Below are positions 25,331 to 33,783 of a stretch of 64,000 bases of DNA, piece by piece. Positions within the stretch are counted from its first letter, which is position 1, and each line of letters opens with the position of its first letter. The DNA comes from Propionibacteriaceae bacterium (GTDB taxonomy: Bacteria > Actinomycetota > Actinomycetes > Propionibacteriales > Propionibacteriaceae): NCBI GenBank assembly GCA_016717345.1, contig JADKFR010000002.1:310001-374000 (forward strand). The letters are read 5' to 3'. Position numbers and translations under genes: made by a program. The notes below the pieces were generated by a model that saw only the letters and a program-made list of their open reading frames with translations, did not search any database and was not told the DNA's origin.

Positions 25331-26455
25331 TCAGCCGGCCCAGCGCCCGGTGAAGAAGAGCCAGGACCACACCACCTGGACGGCCATCGCCGCCACCACC
25401 ACGGCGGCGATGGCGATCAGCCGTGCTGGCTGAGAGCGTCCGCGACCCTCAGCCAGCCGTCCGAGCAGGAACCACAGCGGGAACCACAAGAGCACTGCCC
25501 GGTTCACGCTGATGAACCAGTACGAGGTGGCGAAGGCGGCCACCTGCACCCCGACCCAGGCCGCTTCGGCCCACCGCCGCCGCACGAGTGTGACCAGCGT
25601 GACCAGCAGGCCGACCGCCATCGAGACCAGTTCGGCCCGGAAGACCCAGGCCCATTCCGGATGGTCGGGGTAGGCGCCGGGCACGGTCGCCTCCAACGTC
25701 TGCCGCAGTGAGACCCACGGCCAGGTGAAGCCGCGCGACCACCCGTCCGCTTGGGCCTGGTACCAGGACGTCCAGCTGCCGGTAAGGCTCCACAGGTACC
25801 AGGCGTAGGCGGCCACCACGAGGGTCGGGAGTCCGAGCCAGGCGACCCGACGCAGGCGGGCAGCCGCCGGCCCGGCCTGGCTGAGCGCGAGGATGGCCAG
25901 CGCCCCGATCAGGAAGACCCCCGATACCCGGACGCCGGCGGCGAGGGCGGCGAACGCAGCCGCCTGCCCCCAGCGGCGGGCCAGGGCTCGTTCCCAGGCC
26001 CAGAAGGCCGCCGCACAGAACAGCGACTCGGTGTAGGGAACAACGGTGAAGATGGCCGTGGGCGCCAGCAACCAGGCCACGGCGGCGGCAGCGCCGGCCA
26101 TCCGGTACAACGCGGCGGCGGCGAGAGCGCTGAACGCCAACGCCACCACCACGCCGGCCAGCAGCATCGGCACCCCGAGCCCCCCGACAAGCCTCAACAG
26201 CAACGGCCAACCCGGAAAGAACGCGACGTCGAGAGGTTCGGCGTAGCCGTGCGTGGCGATCGCGACGAAGTGGGCGACATCCCAGTTGGCCAGCATCGCC
26301 GCCGGGCTCCGGCCCTCGACGGCCACGAGCCACAGCGCCACCCCGCCCATCAGGGCTCGGGTGCCGACCCAGGTCTGGACGACCAGGCGGGGCCCGTCCC
26401 CCCACCGGTTCCCGCGCCCCGGTGCCTGGTGGGCCGGTGCGGTCACCTCAGCCAC
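25331..26455 (-). CDS. PIG-V-like integral membrane mannosyltransferase
   Basis: A roughly 374-residue polytopic membrane protein with about nine to ten predicted hydrophobic segments. The early loop reads NWDVAHFVAIATHGY followed by FFPGWPLLLRLVG, which corresponds to the WDxxWYxxIAxxGY...FFPxxPLLxR signature of PIG-V/GT-C mannosyltransferases that use polyprenyl-phosphate sugars outside the membrane. The GTG at 26455 is chosen because it overlaps the upstream GT87 gene by 8 bp, indicating translational coupling; a second in-frame GTG lies at 26446. The product is probably a cell-envelope glycan or glycolipid, but neither donor nor acceptor can be assigned. Confidence 0.7.
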   Translation of the reverse strand: MAEVTAPAHQAPGRGNRWGDGPRLVVQTWVGTRALMGGVALWLVAVEGRSPAAMLANWDVAHFVAIATHGYAEPLDVAFFPGWPLLLRLVGGLGVPMLLAGVVVALAFSALAAAALYRMAGAAAAVAWLLAPTAIFTVVPYTESLFCAAAFWAWERALARRWGQAAAFAALAAGVRVSGVFLIGALAILALSQAGPAAARLRRVAWLGLPTLVVAAYAWYLWSLTGSWTSWYQAQADGWSRGFTWPWVSLRQTLEATVPGAYPDHPEWAWVFRAELVSMAVGLLVTLVTLVRRRWAEAAWVGVQVAAFATSYWFISVNRAVLLWFPLWFLLGRLAEGRGRSQPARLIAIAAVVVAAMAVQVVWSWLFFTGRWAG

Positions 26456-27797
26456 GCACGAGGGATGCGCGCGCCGCCAGCAGCCAGGGCGCGTCGGCGG
26501 CCCCGTCGAAGACTCCGCCGTCCGGGTCGTCGGCACCCTGGGCGCGGACGATGTCGCGTCGGGGATCCACGATGTCGCGGATCACCTGGACGCAGAGCCA
26601 GAACTGCACCGCCACCCGCAGCCCCACGGCCAGCCAGTAGAGCCGGTCCTGCGTGCCACCGCCGGAGTAGAGCGCTCCGTCCAGATGCGCCCAGATCGCC
26701 ACGAAGTACACCAACTCAGCCACGCTGAACACGATCCACTCCCGCCAGCGGGGACGGGCGAGCACCAGCAGCGGCAGCAACCACAGCACGTACTGCGGCG
26801 AATAGACCTTGTTGAGCATCAGGAACAGCGCGACGACGAGGAACACCCCCTGCGACAGCCGCGCCCGCTGCCGGCTCAGCAACAGCAGCAGGCAGATCGC
26901 CAGGGTTCCCAGCACCATCAAGACCGCCACCCACAGCGACACCCGGGGGATCTCAACGCCGGCCAGGCTGAGCACGTACCAGACCGATCCGAGATCGCCG
27001 GTCCGGTCGACGTTGAACGTCCAGAAGTTGATCCAGCCCTGGGGCGCGAGCAGATAGATCGGCAGGTTCACCGCCACCCAGGCGGCCAGGGTGATTCCGG
27101 TCGTGACGAAGAAGTCACGCCAACGGCTCGTCCGCAGGCACAGCACCGCCAGGGGAACCAGGAGTAGCACCGGATAGAGCTTCGCCGCGACCCCCAGCCC
27201 GAGCCACACCCCGGCCCAGCCCGGACGTCGCCGGGACCACGCCAGGAGGGCGAGCGAGGTGAGGGCCACCACGAGGGCGTCCCAGTTGATCAGGCCCGCG
27301 GTCATGATCGCCGGGGAGGCCGCGATCATGAGCGCATCCCAGGGACGCGAGAGCTTCAGGTGCGTCCAGACCAGGACCCCGAAGAGGACGAACAGCACCA
27401 CCGCGTTCACCCCGAAGTACAGTGCGGCCGAGGTGGCGACCTGCTCCGAGGACAGCCCCGGCGCGGTCTGGCCGCCCAGCAGGTTGGTGAGGCGACGGGT
27501 GAAGTCGATCAACGCGCCGGTGAGGACCGGGTACTCCAGGTCCGCCTGCAGGTAGGGCACCTTGCCCTCGCTGATGCCCCGCCAGTAGAACAACACGCTG
27601 ATGTCGCTGTAACACATGGCGGGAAAGAAGTCCCCGCCCTTGATCAGGCAGGGCACCTGCCGCAGCATCAGCACGAGCCACGACACCGTCAACGCCAGCA
27701 TCGCCCAAGGCCCGGCCGCCTGCCACCGTCCCCCCCACCCCGCGTGTCGCCCGACTCGCCCCAGGGGCTTCGCGGGCGCGGCGAAAGGAGTCGACAC
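26448..27797 (-). CDS. GT87-family (DUF2029) membrane mannosyltransferase-like protein
   Basis: 449 residues with about ten to twelve membrane helices. DISVLFYWRGISEGKVPYL with the following LEYPVLTGALIDF corresponds to the GT87/DUF2029 luminal loop, and the helix containing LMLNKVYSPQYVLWLLPLL is typical. Proteins of this type extend mannans in the actinobacterial envelope. It follows the penicillin-binding protein gene by 11 bp, an arrangement also seen beside ponA1 in mycobacteria. The GTG at 27797 has no clear Shine-Dalgarno; a TAGGAT hexamer 8 nt upstream includes the PBP stop codon. The next gene overlaps it by 8 bp. Confidence 0.8.
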   Translation of the reverse strand: MSTPFAAPAKPLGRVGRHAGWGGRWQAAGPWAMLALTVSWLVLMLRQVPCLIKGGDFFPAMCYSDISVLFYWRGISEGKVPYLQADLEYPVLTGALIDFTRRLTNLLGGQTAPGLSSEQVATSAALYFGVNAVVLFVLFGVLVWTHLKLSRPWDALMIAASPAIMTAGLINWDALVVALTSLALLAWSRRRPGWAGVWLGLGVAAKLYPVLLLVPLAVLCLRTSRWRDFFVTTGITLAAWVAVNLPIYLLAPQGWINFWTFNVDRTGDLGSVWYVLSLAGVEIPRVSLWVAVLMVLGTLAICLLLLLSRQRARLSQGVFLVVALFLMLNKVYSPQYVLWLLPLLVLARPRWREWIVFSVAELVYFVAIWAHLDGALYSGGGTQDRLYWLAVGLRVAVQFWLCVQVIRDIVDPRRDIVRAQGADDPDGGVFDGAADAPWLLAARASLVRG

Positions 27798-27805
27798 GAC
27801 CGCTG

Positions 27806-27811
27806 ATCCTA
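27806..27811 (-). promoter_or_regulatory. Possible -10 overlapping the PBP stop codon
   Basis: TAGGAT on the minus strand lies 8 nt before the GT87 GTG. Its first three bases are the PBP stop codon, so the match is less informative than at the other leaderless sites. Confidence 0.25.
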
Positions 27812-29962
27812 GGCGGACTTGGTCGAGGTCGGCTTGCTGGAGGTGGTTTCAGCAGGAGCGGTGTCCGTCGGGTCCGGCTGGGTCTGGGTCGGCTCGGGCT
27901 CGCTGGTCTGGGTCGGGTCGGGCTCGGTGGTCTGGGTCGGCTCCGACGTGGGCCTGGAGGACTTGGTCGACCCTGAGGACGACGACCCGTCGGACTTCTT
28001 GGTATCGCGCGGCTTCGAGGTGGGCGTGTGGGTCGACGTCCGGTCGGTAGGAGGGTCGAAGCTGAGGCTCTCCTTGCCGTCCATCGCCTGCTGCATGTAC
28101 GCCAGCCAGGTCATCGCCGGGTACCCGGAACCGTAGAAGCTGTTGCCCAGGTCGGCGTTGCCCTCGTCGCCCCGGACATACATGACGGACGTCGTGATCT
28201 GGCGGGTGAAACCGACGAACCAGGCGGCCACCGTCTTGGTCGCACCGGCGGTGGAGTAGTAGGCCGTCCCGGTCTTGCCCGCCACCGGGTAGCCCAGCGC
28301 CGAGGCCCGCGAGCCCGTCCCGTCCTGGGCGACCTTGGACAGCGCGTAGGTGACGTCGGTGGCGACATCCGCCTCGATGGTCTGTTCCGTCGTGGTGGTC
28401 GCGGAGTACAGGGTGCGGCCCTCGGGGTCCAACACCTCACTGACGACGTGCGGGGTGACCCGCTCGCCCTGGTTGGCGAACGTCGAGTAGGCGGCCGCCT
28501 GGTACAACGGGCTGACCTCCGGCGTGCCCAGCGCTGCTGTAGCCACCGGGTCCCAGCCCTCCACCGTGGGCGCCCCCGCATCGTTGGCCGCCTGAAGGAC
28601 GGCCTCCGGGCCGCCGGCGAGTTGAGTGGTGAGGTCGACGTAGGCGGTGTTGATCGACTTCGTGGTGGCCGTCAGCAGGTTCACCGAGCCGTAGTTGGCG
28701 CCGCCCGCGTTGTGCACCACCGTGCCACCCCCCAGGTCGAGGGTGTTGCCGTCCAACCGGTCGTTCAGCGTCCACCCTTCCCGCAGGGCGGCGGTCAGCG
28801 CATAGGGCTTGAAGGTGGACCCGGTGGGGCTCGTAGTGGTAGCCCAGTTCCGGGAGTTCTTGACGTAGTCGGCGCCGCCGTAGAGGGCCAGCACCCCGCC
28901 CGTCGCGTTGTCGATGGAGGCGATGCCGGCGTGCAACTGCGCGGCCGACTTCTTGTTGCCGCCGGCGGCCTGCAGGGTCATCTGCTGCGCGGCCTTCACG
29001 ACGGCGTCCTGGGCGTCGGCGTCGAAGGTGGTGACCACCTTCAGCCCGCCGCCACTGATCTGTTCGGGGGAGAGCCCCGCAGCCGCCAGCTCGGTCTCGA
29101 CCATCTTGAGCAGGAAGCCCTTCGGGCCGCCGAACTTGGAGTCGGTGGCGATCTTGGGGAACTTCGGCAGCTTGTCGTAGATCTCGGCCCGCTGCGCTTC
29201 GGTGATCGTGCCGAGTTCCACCATCCCGTTGAGCGTGTACTGGTACCGCTCCAGCAGGTCTGCTGCCTGCTTGTCACCGCTGTGCGGATCGAGGTTGCCC
29301 GGCGAGTTCACGATGGCCGCCAGGGCCACCGACTGGGCGAGGTTGAGCTTCGCCGACGGCTTGTCGAAGAAGGCCAGGCTGGCCGCCTCGATGCCGTAGG
29401 CTCCCCGTCCGAAGTACACGGTATTGAGATAGCCCTCGAGGATTTGTTCCTTGCTGAGCTGTTGCCCCATCTTCGCGGCCAGGATGATCTCCTTGACCTT
29501 GCGCGACAGCGTCTTCTCCTGGCTCAGGTACAGCACCTTGATGTACTGCTGCGTGATGGTGGATCCGCCGGTGACCTGTTCGGGCCCGATCACCGAAGTG
29601 ACCGCACGGAACAGGGCCGGGATCGAAATCCCGGGATCGGTCCAGAAGGTGCGGTTCTCCGCCGCCACGATGGCGGCCGTGACATGGGGATTCATGTCGG
29701 CGAAGGCGATGGACTGCCGGTTCTGGATCTGGAACGAGCCGAGTTGGTTCTTGCCGTCCTGGTAGTAGACGAACGTGGTGTTGGTCTGGAAATCCGCGTT
29801 CGGGTCAGGGATCTTGACGGTCGCGTAGAGGACGCCGAAGGCGATCGCCCCGATCAGGCCGAGGCTGAGCAACGTGACGCCGAACCAGGTCAGGACCCGC
29901 AGCCAGGGGTTCTTCTTCTGCGTGGCCGGACGGTTGTGCGATGCGCGCTTCGGGTTTGCCAT
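27809..29962 (-). CDS. ponA: Bifunctional class A penicillin-binding protein
   Basis: 717 residues. A basic cytoplasmic tail and one membrane segment (about 22-48) are followed by a GT51 glycosyltransferase domain (catalytic Glu about 102 in AAENRTFWTDPG; GGSTITQQYIKVLYL; EGYLNTVYFGRGAYGIEA) and a transpeptidase domain with the active-site Ser about 382 in TGSTFKPYAL, SIN in TTKSINTAYVD and KTG in VAGKTGTAYY. It polymerises and cross-links peptidoglycan. The last 85 residues are a Thr/Ser/Pro/Glu-rich tail of TQT-x-EPDP-like repeats, probably an extended wall-spanning tail. The ATG at 29962 has GAGGAA upstream. Confidence 0.95.
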   Translation of the reverse strand: MANPKRASHNRPATQKKNPWLRVLTWFGVTLLSLGLIGAIAFGVLYATVKIPDPNADFQTNTTFVYYQDGKNQLGSFQIQNRQSIAFADMNPHVTAAIVAAENRTFWTDPGISIPALFRAVTSVIGPEQVTGGSTITQQYIKVLYLSQEKTLSRKVKEIILAAKMGQQLSKEQILEGYLNTVYFGRGAYGIEAASLAFFDKPSAKLNLAQSVALAAIVNSPGNLDPHSGDKQAADLLERYQYTLNGMVELGTITEAQRAEIYDKLPKFPKIATDSKFGGPKGFLLKMVETELAAAGLSPEQISGGGLKVVTTFDADAQDAVVKAAQQMTLQAAGGNKKSAAQLHAGIASIDNATGGVLALYGGADYVKNSRNWATTTSPTGSTFKPYALTAALREGWTLNDRLDGNTLDLGGGTVVHNAGGANYGSVNLLTATTKSINTAYVDLTTQLAGGPEAVLQAANDAGAPTVEGWDPVATAALGTPEVSPLYQAAAYSTFANQGERVTPHVVSEVLDPEGRTLYSATTTTEQTIEADVATDVTYALSKVAQDGTGSRASALGYPVAGKTGTAYYSTAGATKTVAAWFVGFTRQITTSVMYVRGDEGNADLGNSFYGSGYPAMTWLAYMQQAMDGKESLSFDPPTDRTSTHTPTSKPRDTKKSDGSSSSGSTKSSRPTSEPTQTTEPDPTQTSEPEPTQTQPDPTDTAPAETTSSKPTSTKSA

Positions 29963-30140
29963 GTGGTTCCTCAACAGTCTGCCGAGGCGACGGTCGCCGC
30001 CTCGATGAACCCGGTTCTGGGGACCGGGATCCGGTGGTGGTCGGGGGGACCACACCGGTACAAGCGTAGTAGGTGGATTCCCCGGGGCGTCAGGATGGCT
30101 GCGGCGACCGGGCTCGGGACGTGCCAGAATGGTCCACCGC

Positions 30141-30213
30141 GGGGCATTAGCTCAGTTGGTAGAGCGGCGGCTTTGCAAGCCGTAGGTCAGGGGTTCGAGT
30201 CCCCTATGCTCCA
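30141..30213 (+). tRNA. tRNA-Ala (anticodon TGC)
   Basis: A 73-nt cloverleaf. Acceptor stem GGGGCAT pairs with ATGCTCC and contains the G3-U70 wobble that identifies alanine tRNAs. The D-arm is AGCTCAGTTGGTAGAGC, the anticodon loop is CTTTGCAAG with TGC, and the T arm is CAGGGGTTCGAGTCCCCT-like. The discriminator is A and CCA is not encoded. The variable loop is short. Confidence 0.97.
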
Positions 30214-30236
30214 CGCGTGACGTCAAAGGAGGGTGC

Positions 30237-30647
30237 GTGGATCTGCCCGAGGACTACATCGACCTGTTGAGTGATGAACTGGCTCCCTTCGGGTTCGAGT
30301 TCCTCGCCGTCCAGGACGATCCGGAGGGCGGCACGGCCGTCAGCTTCGAAACCGAGCCGGACTGGTTCGTCCGGAACTTTCCGGGGACGGACATCGAGCG
30401 GTCCTACCGCCGGTCGTGGCCGCCGGAAAGACTCACGCTCCAGATCACGATCGATCGGGGCGATGACGTCACCGACGTCAGCTTCGAGACCTACGACCTG
30501 ATGCTGTGGGCCAACTCCGAGGACCACAAGCTGGCCGGTCGCCTGGGTAGCCTGGCGGATCCGATCGATCATGCCGCGGCCGTGGGAGAGGCCCTGGGAC
30601 GGATCCTTGAGCCGGCCCCCTACTCCGAGGACGACGACCTCGCCTGA
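30237..30647 (+). CDS. Acidic hypothetical protein
   Basis: A 136-residue soluble, strongly acidic protein that I do not recognise. It starts MDLPEDYIDLLSDELAPFGF and ends in an Asp/Glu cluster (SEDDDLA). No signal peptide, membrane segment or known motif is visible; predicted alternation of short strands and helices is compatible with a small alpha/beta domain. The GTG at 30237 is supported by AAAGGAGG with close spacing. It lies 23 bp after tRNA-Ala and could be read from the same transcript. Strong G/C third-position bias argues that it is a real gene. Confidence 0.75.
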   Translation: MDLPEDYIDLLSDELAPFGFEFLAVQDDPEGGTAVSFETEPDWFVRNFPGTDIERSYRRSWPPERLTLQITIDRGDDVTDVSFETYDLMLWANSEDHKLAGRLGSLADPIDHAAAVGEALGRILEPAPYSEDDDLA

Positions 30648-30671
30648 CCCCGCCTGACCGCGGCGGGCGAG

Positions 30672-30797
30672 CTATCTGGTCTTGTCCGTCCCGTTCGCCC
30701 AGGCCCGGGCGTTGGCCTCGTTGGTCGTCACCCAGTACTGCCAGGCTGCATATCCGACACCGGCGATGGCGGTGGCCACGATCAGGAATTTCCTCAC
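30672..30797 (-). CDS. DLW-39-like small membrane protein
   Basis: A 41-residue frame, GTG start, translating to MRKFLIVATAIAGVGYAAWQ followed by YWVTTNEANARAWANGTDKTR. The charged start, single hydrophobic helix and the N-E-A-N/R-x-W pattern resemble the actinobacterial DLW-39 family of about 40-residue proteins often encoded next to tRNA-Ala/tRNA-Ile. The name-giving DLW is replaced by RAW here. A TAGGCT hexamer lies 6 nt before the start, so it is probably a leaderless message. Function of the family is unknown. Confidence 0.75.
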   Translation of the reverse strand: MRKFLIVATAIAGVGYAAWQYWVTTNEANARAWANGTDKTR

Positions 30798-30803
30798 CCG
30801 GCC

Positions 30804-30809
30804 AGCCTA
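30804..30809 (-). promoter_or_regulatory. Putative -10 of leaderless promoter for the DLW-39-like gene
   Basis: TAGGCT on the minus strand ends 6 nt before the GTG at 30797, with no Shine-Dalgarno. Confidence 0.45.
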
Positions 30810-30837
30810 CGGGCCCGCGCAACCTCACCGGGGCAGC

Positions 30838-31767
30838 TCACCGCGGGGTGGAACTCACAGCCGTGCTGCCGGCGATCGGGCCGCTCAGGGCCGACAGGTC
30901 ATCCGCGGCGAGCGCTGCCCGCAACGCGGTGAGGGCCGCCGGGTCGGCCACCTGCCCAGTGGCGGCGGTGCGCAGCGTCACGGTCCCGATCTCATCGGCG
31001 CGCACCCGCGATTCGATCAGGATGCTCTCGAACTCGGTGAGGGTGACGCTTGAGTCGACCACGAAGCACTCCTCCAGGGCCTTCAGGACGTTGTCGAATT
31101 GGTACGGGTTGGCGACCGCCTGCGTCATCCCGAGCCTGGTCAGCACCCCGTGCACCAGGTCGGAGACCCGGTCGACACGTTCGCCGCCCCCCGCGGCCGC
31201 CTCGACGAAGTCGACCACCTGACGCCCGGAGACGCGTCCATCGGAAGCCGCCCCCGCAGGATGCGCCGCCGGCAGCGACAGGCCGCCCAGGGCGTCGACC
31301 ACCGACGTCACCCGCTCCAGCTCCAGGCGCGCCTGGTGGTCCGTCCGGGTCTGCAGGAGGAGTTCGACCTGCTGGGCCGCCCGGGACGGGTCCCTGGCGT
31401 AGAGCTGGGCCAGCCGATGCGATCCGACGGCCAGGTCACTCGGCACCCCGACCAATGTCAGCCGGTCCCGGGAGGCCGACAGGTGGACGAGGTGGACCGA
31501 AGCCAGCCCGCCGGTGCCGTCGGTGACCATGACCAGGTAGTCGAGGGGCATGCCGTCGGACTGGGGACGCTTGTGCGGGCGGCCGGAGTAGTCCGACAGC
31601 GGGACGGCCTGCGCCATCGCCTCGACGCTCGACCCGAGCCGGTTGAGGTATACCGAGACGGCCGTCACTGCCCCCAGGGCCATCACGATCACGCCGGTGA
31701 GGACGGTGATGGACAGCAGGTGGCCCTTACTGGCCCCCGGCTGTCGCCGGTGCTCCGGCTCGCCCAT
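30838..31767 (-). CDS. Divergent LytR-CpsA-Psr (LCP)-like membrane protein
   Basis: 309 residues with one N-terminal membrane helix (about 17-40) and an extracytoplasmic domain. Segments line up with the LCP fold: DYLVMVTDGTGGLASVHLVH for the N[I/L]LLVGSD strand, LVGVPSDLAV for the SIPRDxxV strand, VTSVVDALGGLSLPA for the VDALGGV motif and VVDFVEAAAGGGERVDRVS for the YVRxR region. The conserved arginines in PRD and YVR that bind polyprenyl pyrophosphate are absent, so it may not transfer glycopolymers to peptidoglycan. The ATG at 31767 has GGGAGG upstream. It is divergent from the two-component system. The family assignment rests on my reading of weak motifs. Confidence 0.55.
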   Translation of the reverse strand: MGEPEHRRQPGASKGHLLSITVLTGVIVMALGAVTAVSVYLNRLGSSVEAMAQAVPLSDYSGRPHKRPQSDGMPLDYLVMVTDGTGGLASVHLVHLSASRDRLTLVGVPSDLAVGSHRLAQLYARDPSRAAQQVELLLQTRTDHQARLELERVTSVVDALGGLSLPAAHPAGAASDGRVSGRQVVDFVEAAAGGGERVDRVSDLVHGVLTRLGMTQAVANPYQFDNVLKALEECFVVDSSVTLTEFESILIESRVRADEIGTVTLRTAATGQVADPAALTALRAALAADDLSALSGPIAGSTAVSSTPR

Positions 31768-31847
31768 CCCTACCTCCCTACGCTGACCACCCCAGCCTAG
31801 GAGGCCCAGGCAATGCCGTGCCCGACCGCCTCCGAACAGCGCACCTC

Positions 31848-31853
31848 TAGGCT
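31848..31853 (+). promoter_or_regulatory. Putative -10 of leaderless promoter for the NarL-type kinase
   Basis: TAGGCT ends 8 nt before the ATG at 31862 and favours that ATG over the GTG at 31856. Confidence 0.4.
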
Positions 31854-31861
31854 GGGTGGCG

Positions 31862-33073
31862 ATGAACCTTCGCGAGTCGCTGTTCCCCCCCGGTGCTTCC
31901 CGGCACGACTGGGCGTTCGACGGCGCGCTGGCCACGTCGTTGGCGTTACTGACCGTTCCGCCGTACTGGGGTTCGGCCCAGTCGACCTGGGCGATGGTCA
32001 GCTCCCTGCTGTTGGTCGCCCCGCTCGTCCTGCGTCGGCATTCCCCGCTGCTGATGCTGGCCCTGGTGTCGCTGGGCGCCCTCCTGCAGCTGGTCGTCTC
32101 TGAGCTGCCTCTGCCGTCCCTGGTCGCGATCCCGGTGGTGAGTTACTCGATGGCTCGCTGGGTGGCCGGACCGGCCGCGCGGGCGGTGGTCGTGATCGGC
32201 TCCGCCGGCGCAGTGCTGGGTCCGCTGCGCTGGGTGATCGACGACCTGAGCCACGTCAGCCTGCGCCAGGGCGTGTGGTTCGTCCTTGCCTGGTTCGTGT
32301 GCATGGGCCTGGTCGTGACCCCGTACGCGATCGGCCGCCGCGTCCGCGAGGAGACGGACGCCCACGAGCACCTCGTGGCGACCGCGGAGGAGCGCTACCG
32401 CGCCCTCATCACCGAGCGGGAGCAACTCGCCCGCCTGGCCGAATCCCGGGCGCGGACGCAGATCGCCCGGGAGCTGCACGACATCGTCGCCCACTCGTTG
32501 TCGGTGATGATCGTGCAGGCGGAGGGCGGACGGGCGCTGGCGGCCAAGAAGCCGGAGGCGGCGACCCAGGCCCTCACCACGATCGCCGACACCGGGCGCG
32601 AAGCCTTGATGGAGATGCGTCGCATCCTCGGGGTGTTGCGCGCCGAGCCGGGCCAGGCCGACCAGGCGGATTTCACTCCCGCCCCCCGACTGACAGACAT
32701 CCCCGAATTGGTCGGGCGCACCAGCGACCGGTTCCGCCTCACCGTGAACGGACAGCCTCCCCGGGTCAGCCCGGCGCTGGAACTGACCGTGTACCGGGTC
32801 GTCCAGGAGGCCCTGACCAACGTGCTCAAACACGCGGGCCCGGACGCCCGCGCGTCGGTGACCCTGACGTATTCGACCCGCGAGATCATCGTCGATGTGC
32901 TCGACAACGGCACCGGACTCCCGGGCGCGACCAGCGATCCGGGCCACGGCCTGCGGGGGATGAACGAGCGCGTCACGTCCATGGGTGGACGCCTGGTGGC
33001 CCGGCCGCGCCCCAGTGGCGGCTTTCAGGTCACCGTGGTGTTGCCGCTCAGCGGTGCGGGAGCGGGGGGTTGA
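31862..33073 (+). CDS. Sensor histidine kinase (HisKA_3 / NarL-DesK type)
   Basis: 403 residues with four to six N-terminal membrane helices (about 20-160), then a coiled-coil/DHp segment with the phospho-acceptor His in RELHDIVAHSLSVMIVQAEG, and a HATPase_c domain with YRVVQEALTNVLKHAG and VLDNGTGLPG plus a HGLRGMNERV G2 box. This is the actinobacterial kinase type that pairs with NarL/LuxR response regulators, and the next gene is one, 27 bp downstream. The ligand is unknown. The ATG at 31862 is preferred on promoter spacing. Confidence 0.92.
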   Translation: MNLRESLFPPGASRHDWAFDGALATSLALLTVPPYWGSAQSTWAMVSSLLLVAPLVLRRHSPLLMLALVSLGALLQLVVSELPLPSLVAIPVVSYSMARWVAGPAARAVVVIGSAGAVLGPLRWVIDDLSHVSLRQGVWFVLAWFVCMGLVVTPYAIGRRVREETDAHEHLVATAEERYRALITEREQLARLAESRARTQIARELHDIVAHSLSVMIVQAEGGRALAAKKPEAATQALTTIADTGREALMEMRRILGVLRAEPGQADQADFTPAPRLTDIPELVGRTSDRFRLTVNGQPPRVSPALELTVYRVVQEALTNVLKHAGPDARASVTLTYSTREIIVDVLDNGTGLPGATSDPGHGLRGMNERVTSMGGRLVARPRPSGGFQVTVVLPLSGAGAGG

Positions 33074-33100
33074 CGTGCGGCGTCGCGACGAGGAGAGAAC

Positions 33101-33763
33101 ATGAACAGTCCCATCCGGGTCTTTCTGGCCGATGACCAGGAACTGGTGCGCAGCGGCTTCCGGATGTTGATCGAGGCCGAGGACGACCTCGAGGTCGTCG
33201 GGGAGGCCTCCGACGGCGCCGAGACGTTGCGGGGCCTGGCTCGCGTCCCCGCCGATGTGGTGTTGATGGACATCCGGATGCCGATCATGGACGGCGTCGA
33301 GGCGACCCGGCAGATCGTCGAGTCCCGGCTTCGGACGCGGGTGTTGGTGCTGACGACCTTCGACCTGGACGAATACGTCTTCAGCGCCCTCAAAGCCGGC
33401 GCCAGCGGCTTCCTGCTCAAGGACGCCAGGCCGGCCGAACTGCTCAACGCCATCCGGACCGTGGCCGCCGGGGAAGCGGTGATGGCCCCCTCGGCCACCC
33501 GCCGCCTGCTCGACCACGTCGTGCCCACCCTGCCGTCCACCCCGGACGGCCACGACGCCCGTCTGGACGTCCTGACTGAGCGGGAACGCGAAGTGCTTGT
33601 TGAGATCGCCACGGGCGCCACCAATGCTGAGATCGCGGCCCGGTTGTACATGGCGGAGGGCACGGTGAAGACCCACATCACCCGGCTCCTGGCCAAGCTG
33701 GAGTGTCGCGACCGGGTCGGGCTGGTGCTGTTGGCCTACGAGACCGGGCTGGTCCGCCGGTAG
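33101..33763 (+). CDS. LuxR/NarL-family response regulator
   Basis: 220 residues: a receiver domain with acidic pocket DDQ near the N terminus, the phospho-acceptor Asp in VVLMDIRMPIMDGVEAT and the switch Thr/Lys in VLTTF and FLLKDA; then a LuxR-type HTH (about 150-215) with LTEREREVLVEIATGATNAE and AEGTVKTHITRLLAKL. It is the cognate partner of the kinase immediately upstream and has AGGAGAG before the ATG. Its regulon is not evident; the divergent LCP-like gene is a candidate target by position. Confidence 0.94.
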   Translation: MNSPIRVFLADDQELVRSGFRMLIEAEDDLEVVGEASDGAETLRGLARVPADVVLMDIRMPIMDGVEATRQIVESRLRTRVLVLTTFDLDEYVFSALKAGASGFLLKDARPAELLNAIRTVAAGEAVMAPSATRRLLDHVVPTLPSTPDGHDARLDVLTEREREVLVEIATGATNAEIAARLYMAEGTVKTHITRLLAKLECRDRVGLVLLAYETGLVRR

Positions 33764-33783
33764 CCCCGGGGCCCGGGACTGGA

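Noticed and set aside
27809..28060. Nucleotide tandem repeat at the PBP 3' end
   Set aside because: The repetition simply encodes the Thr/Ser/Pro/Glu-rich tail of the penicillin-binding protein; not a separate element.
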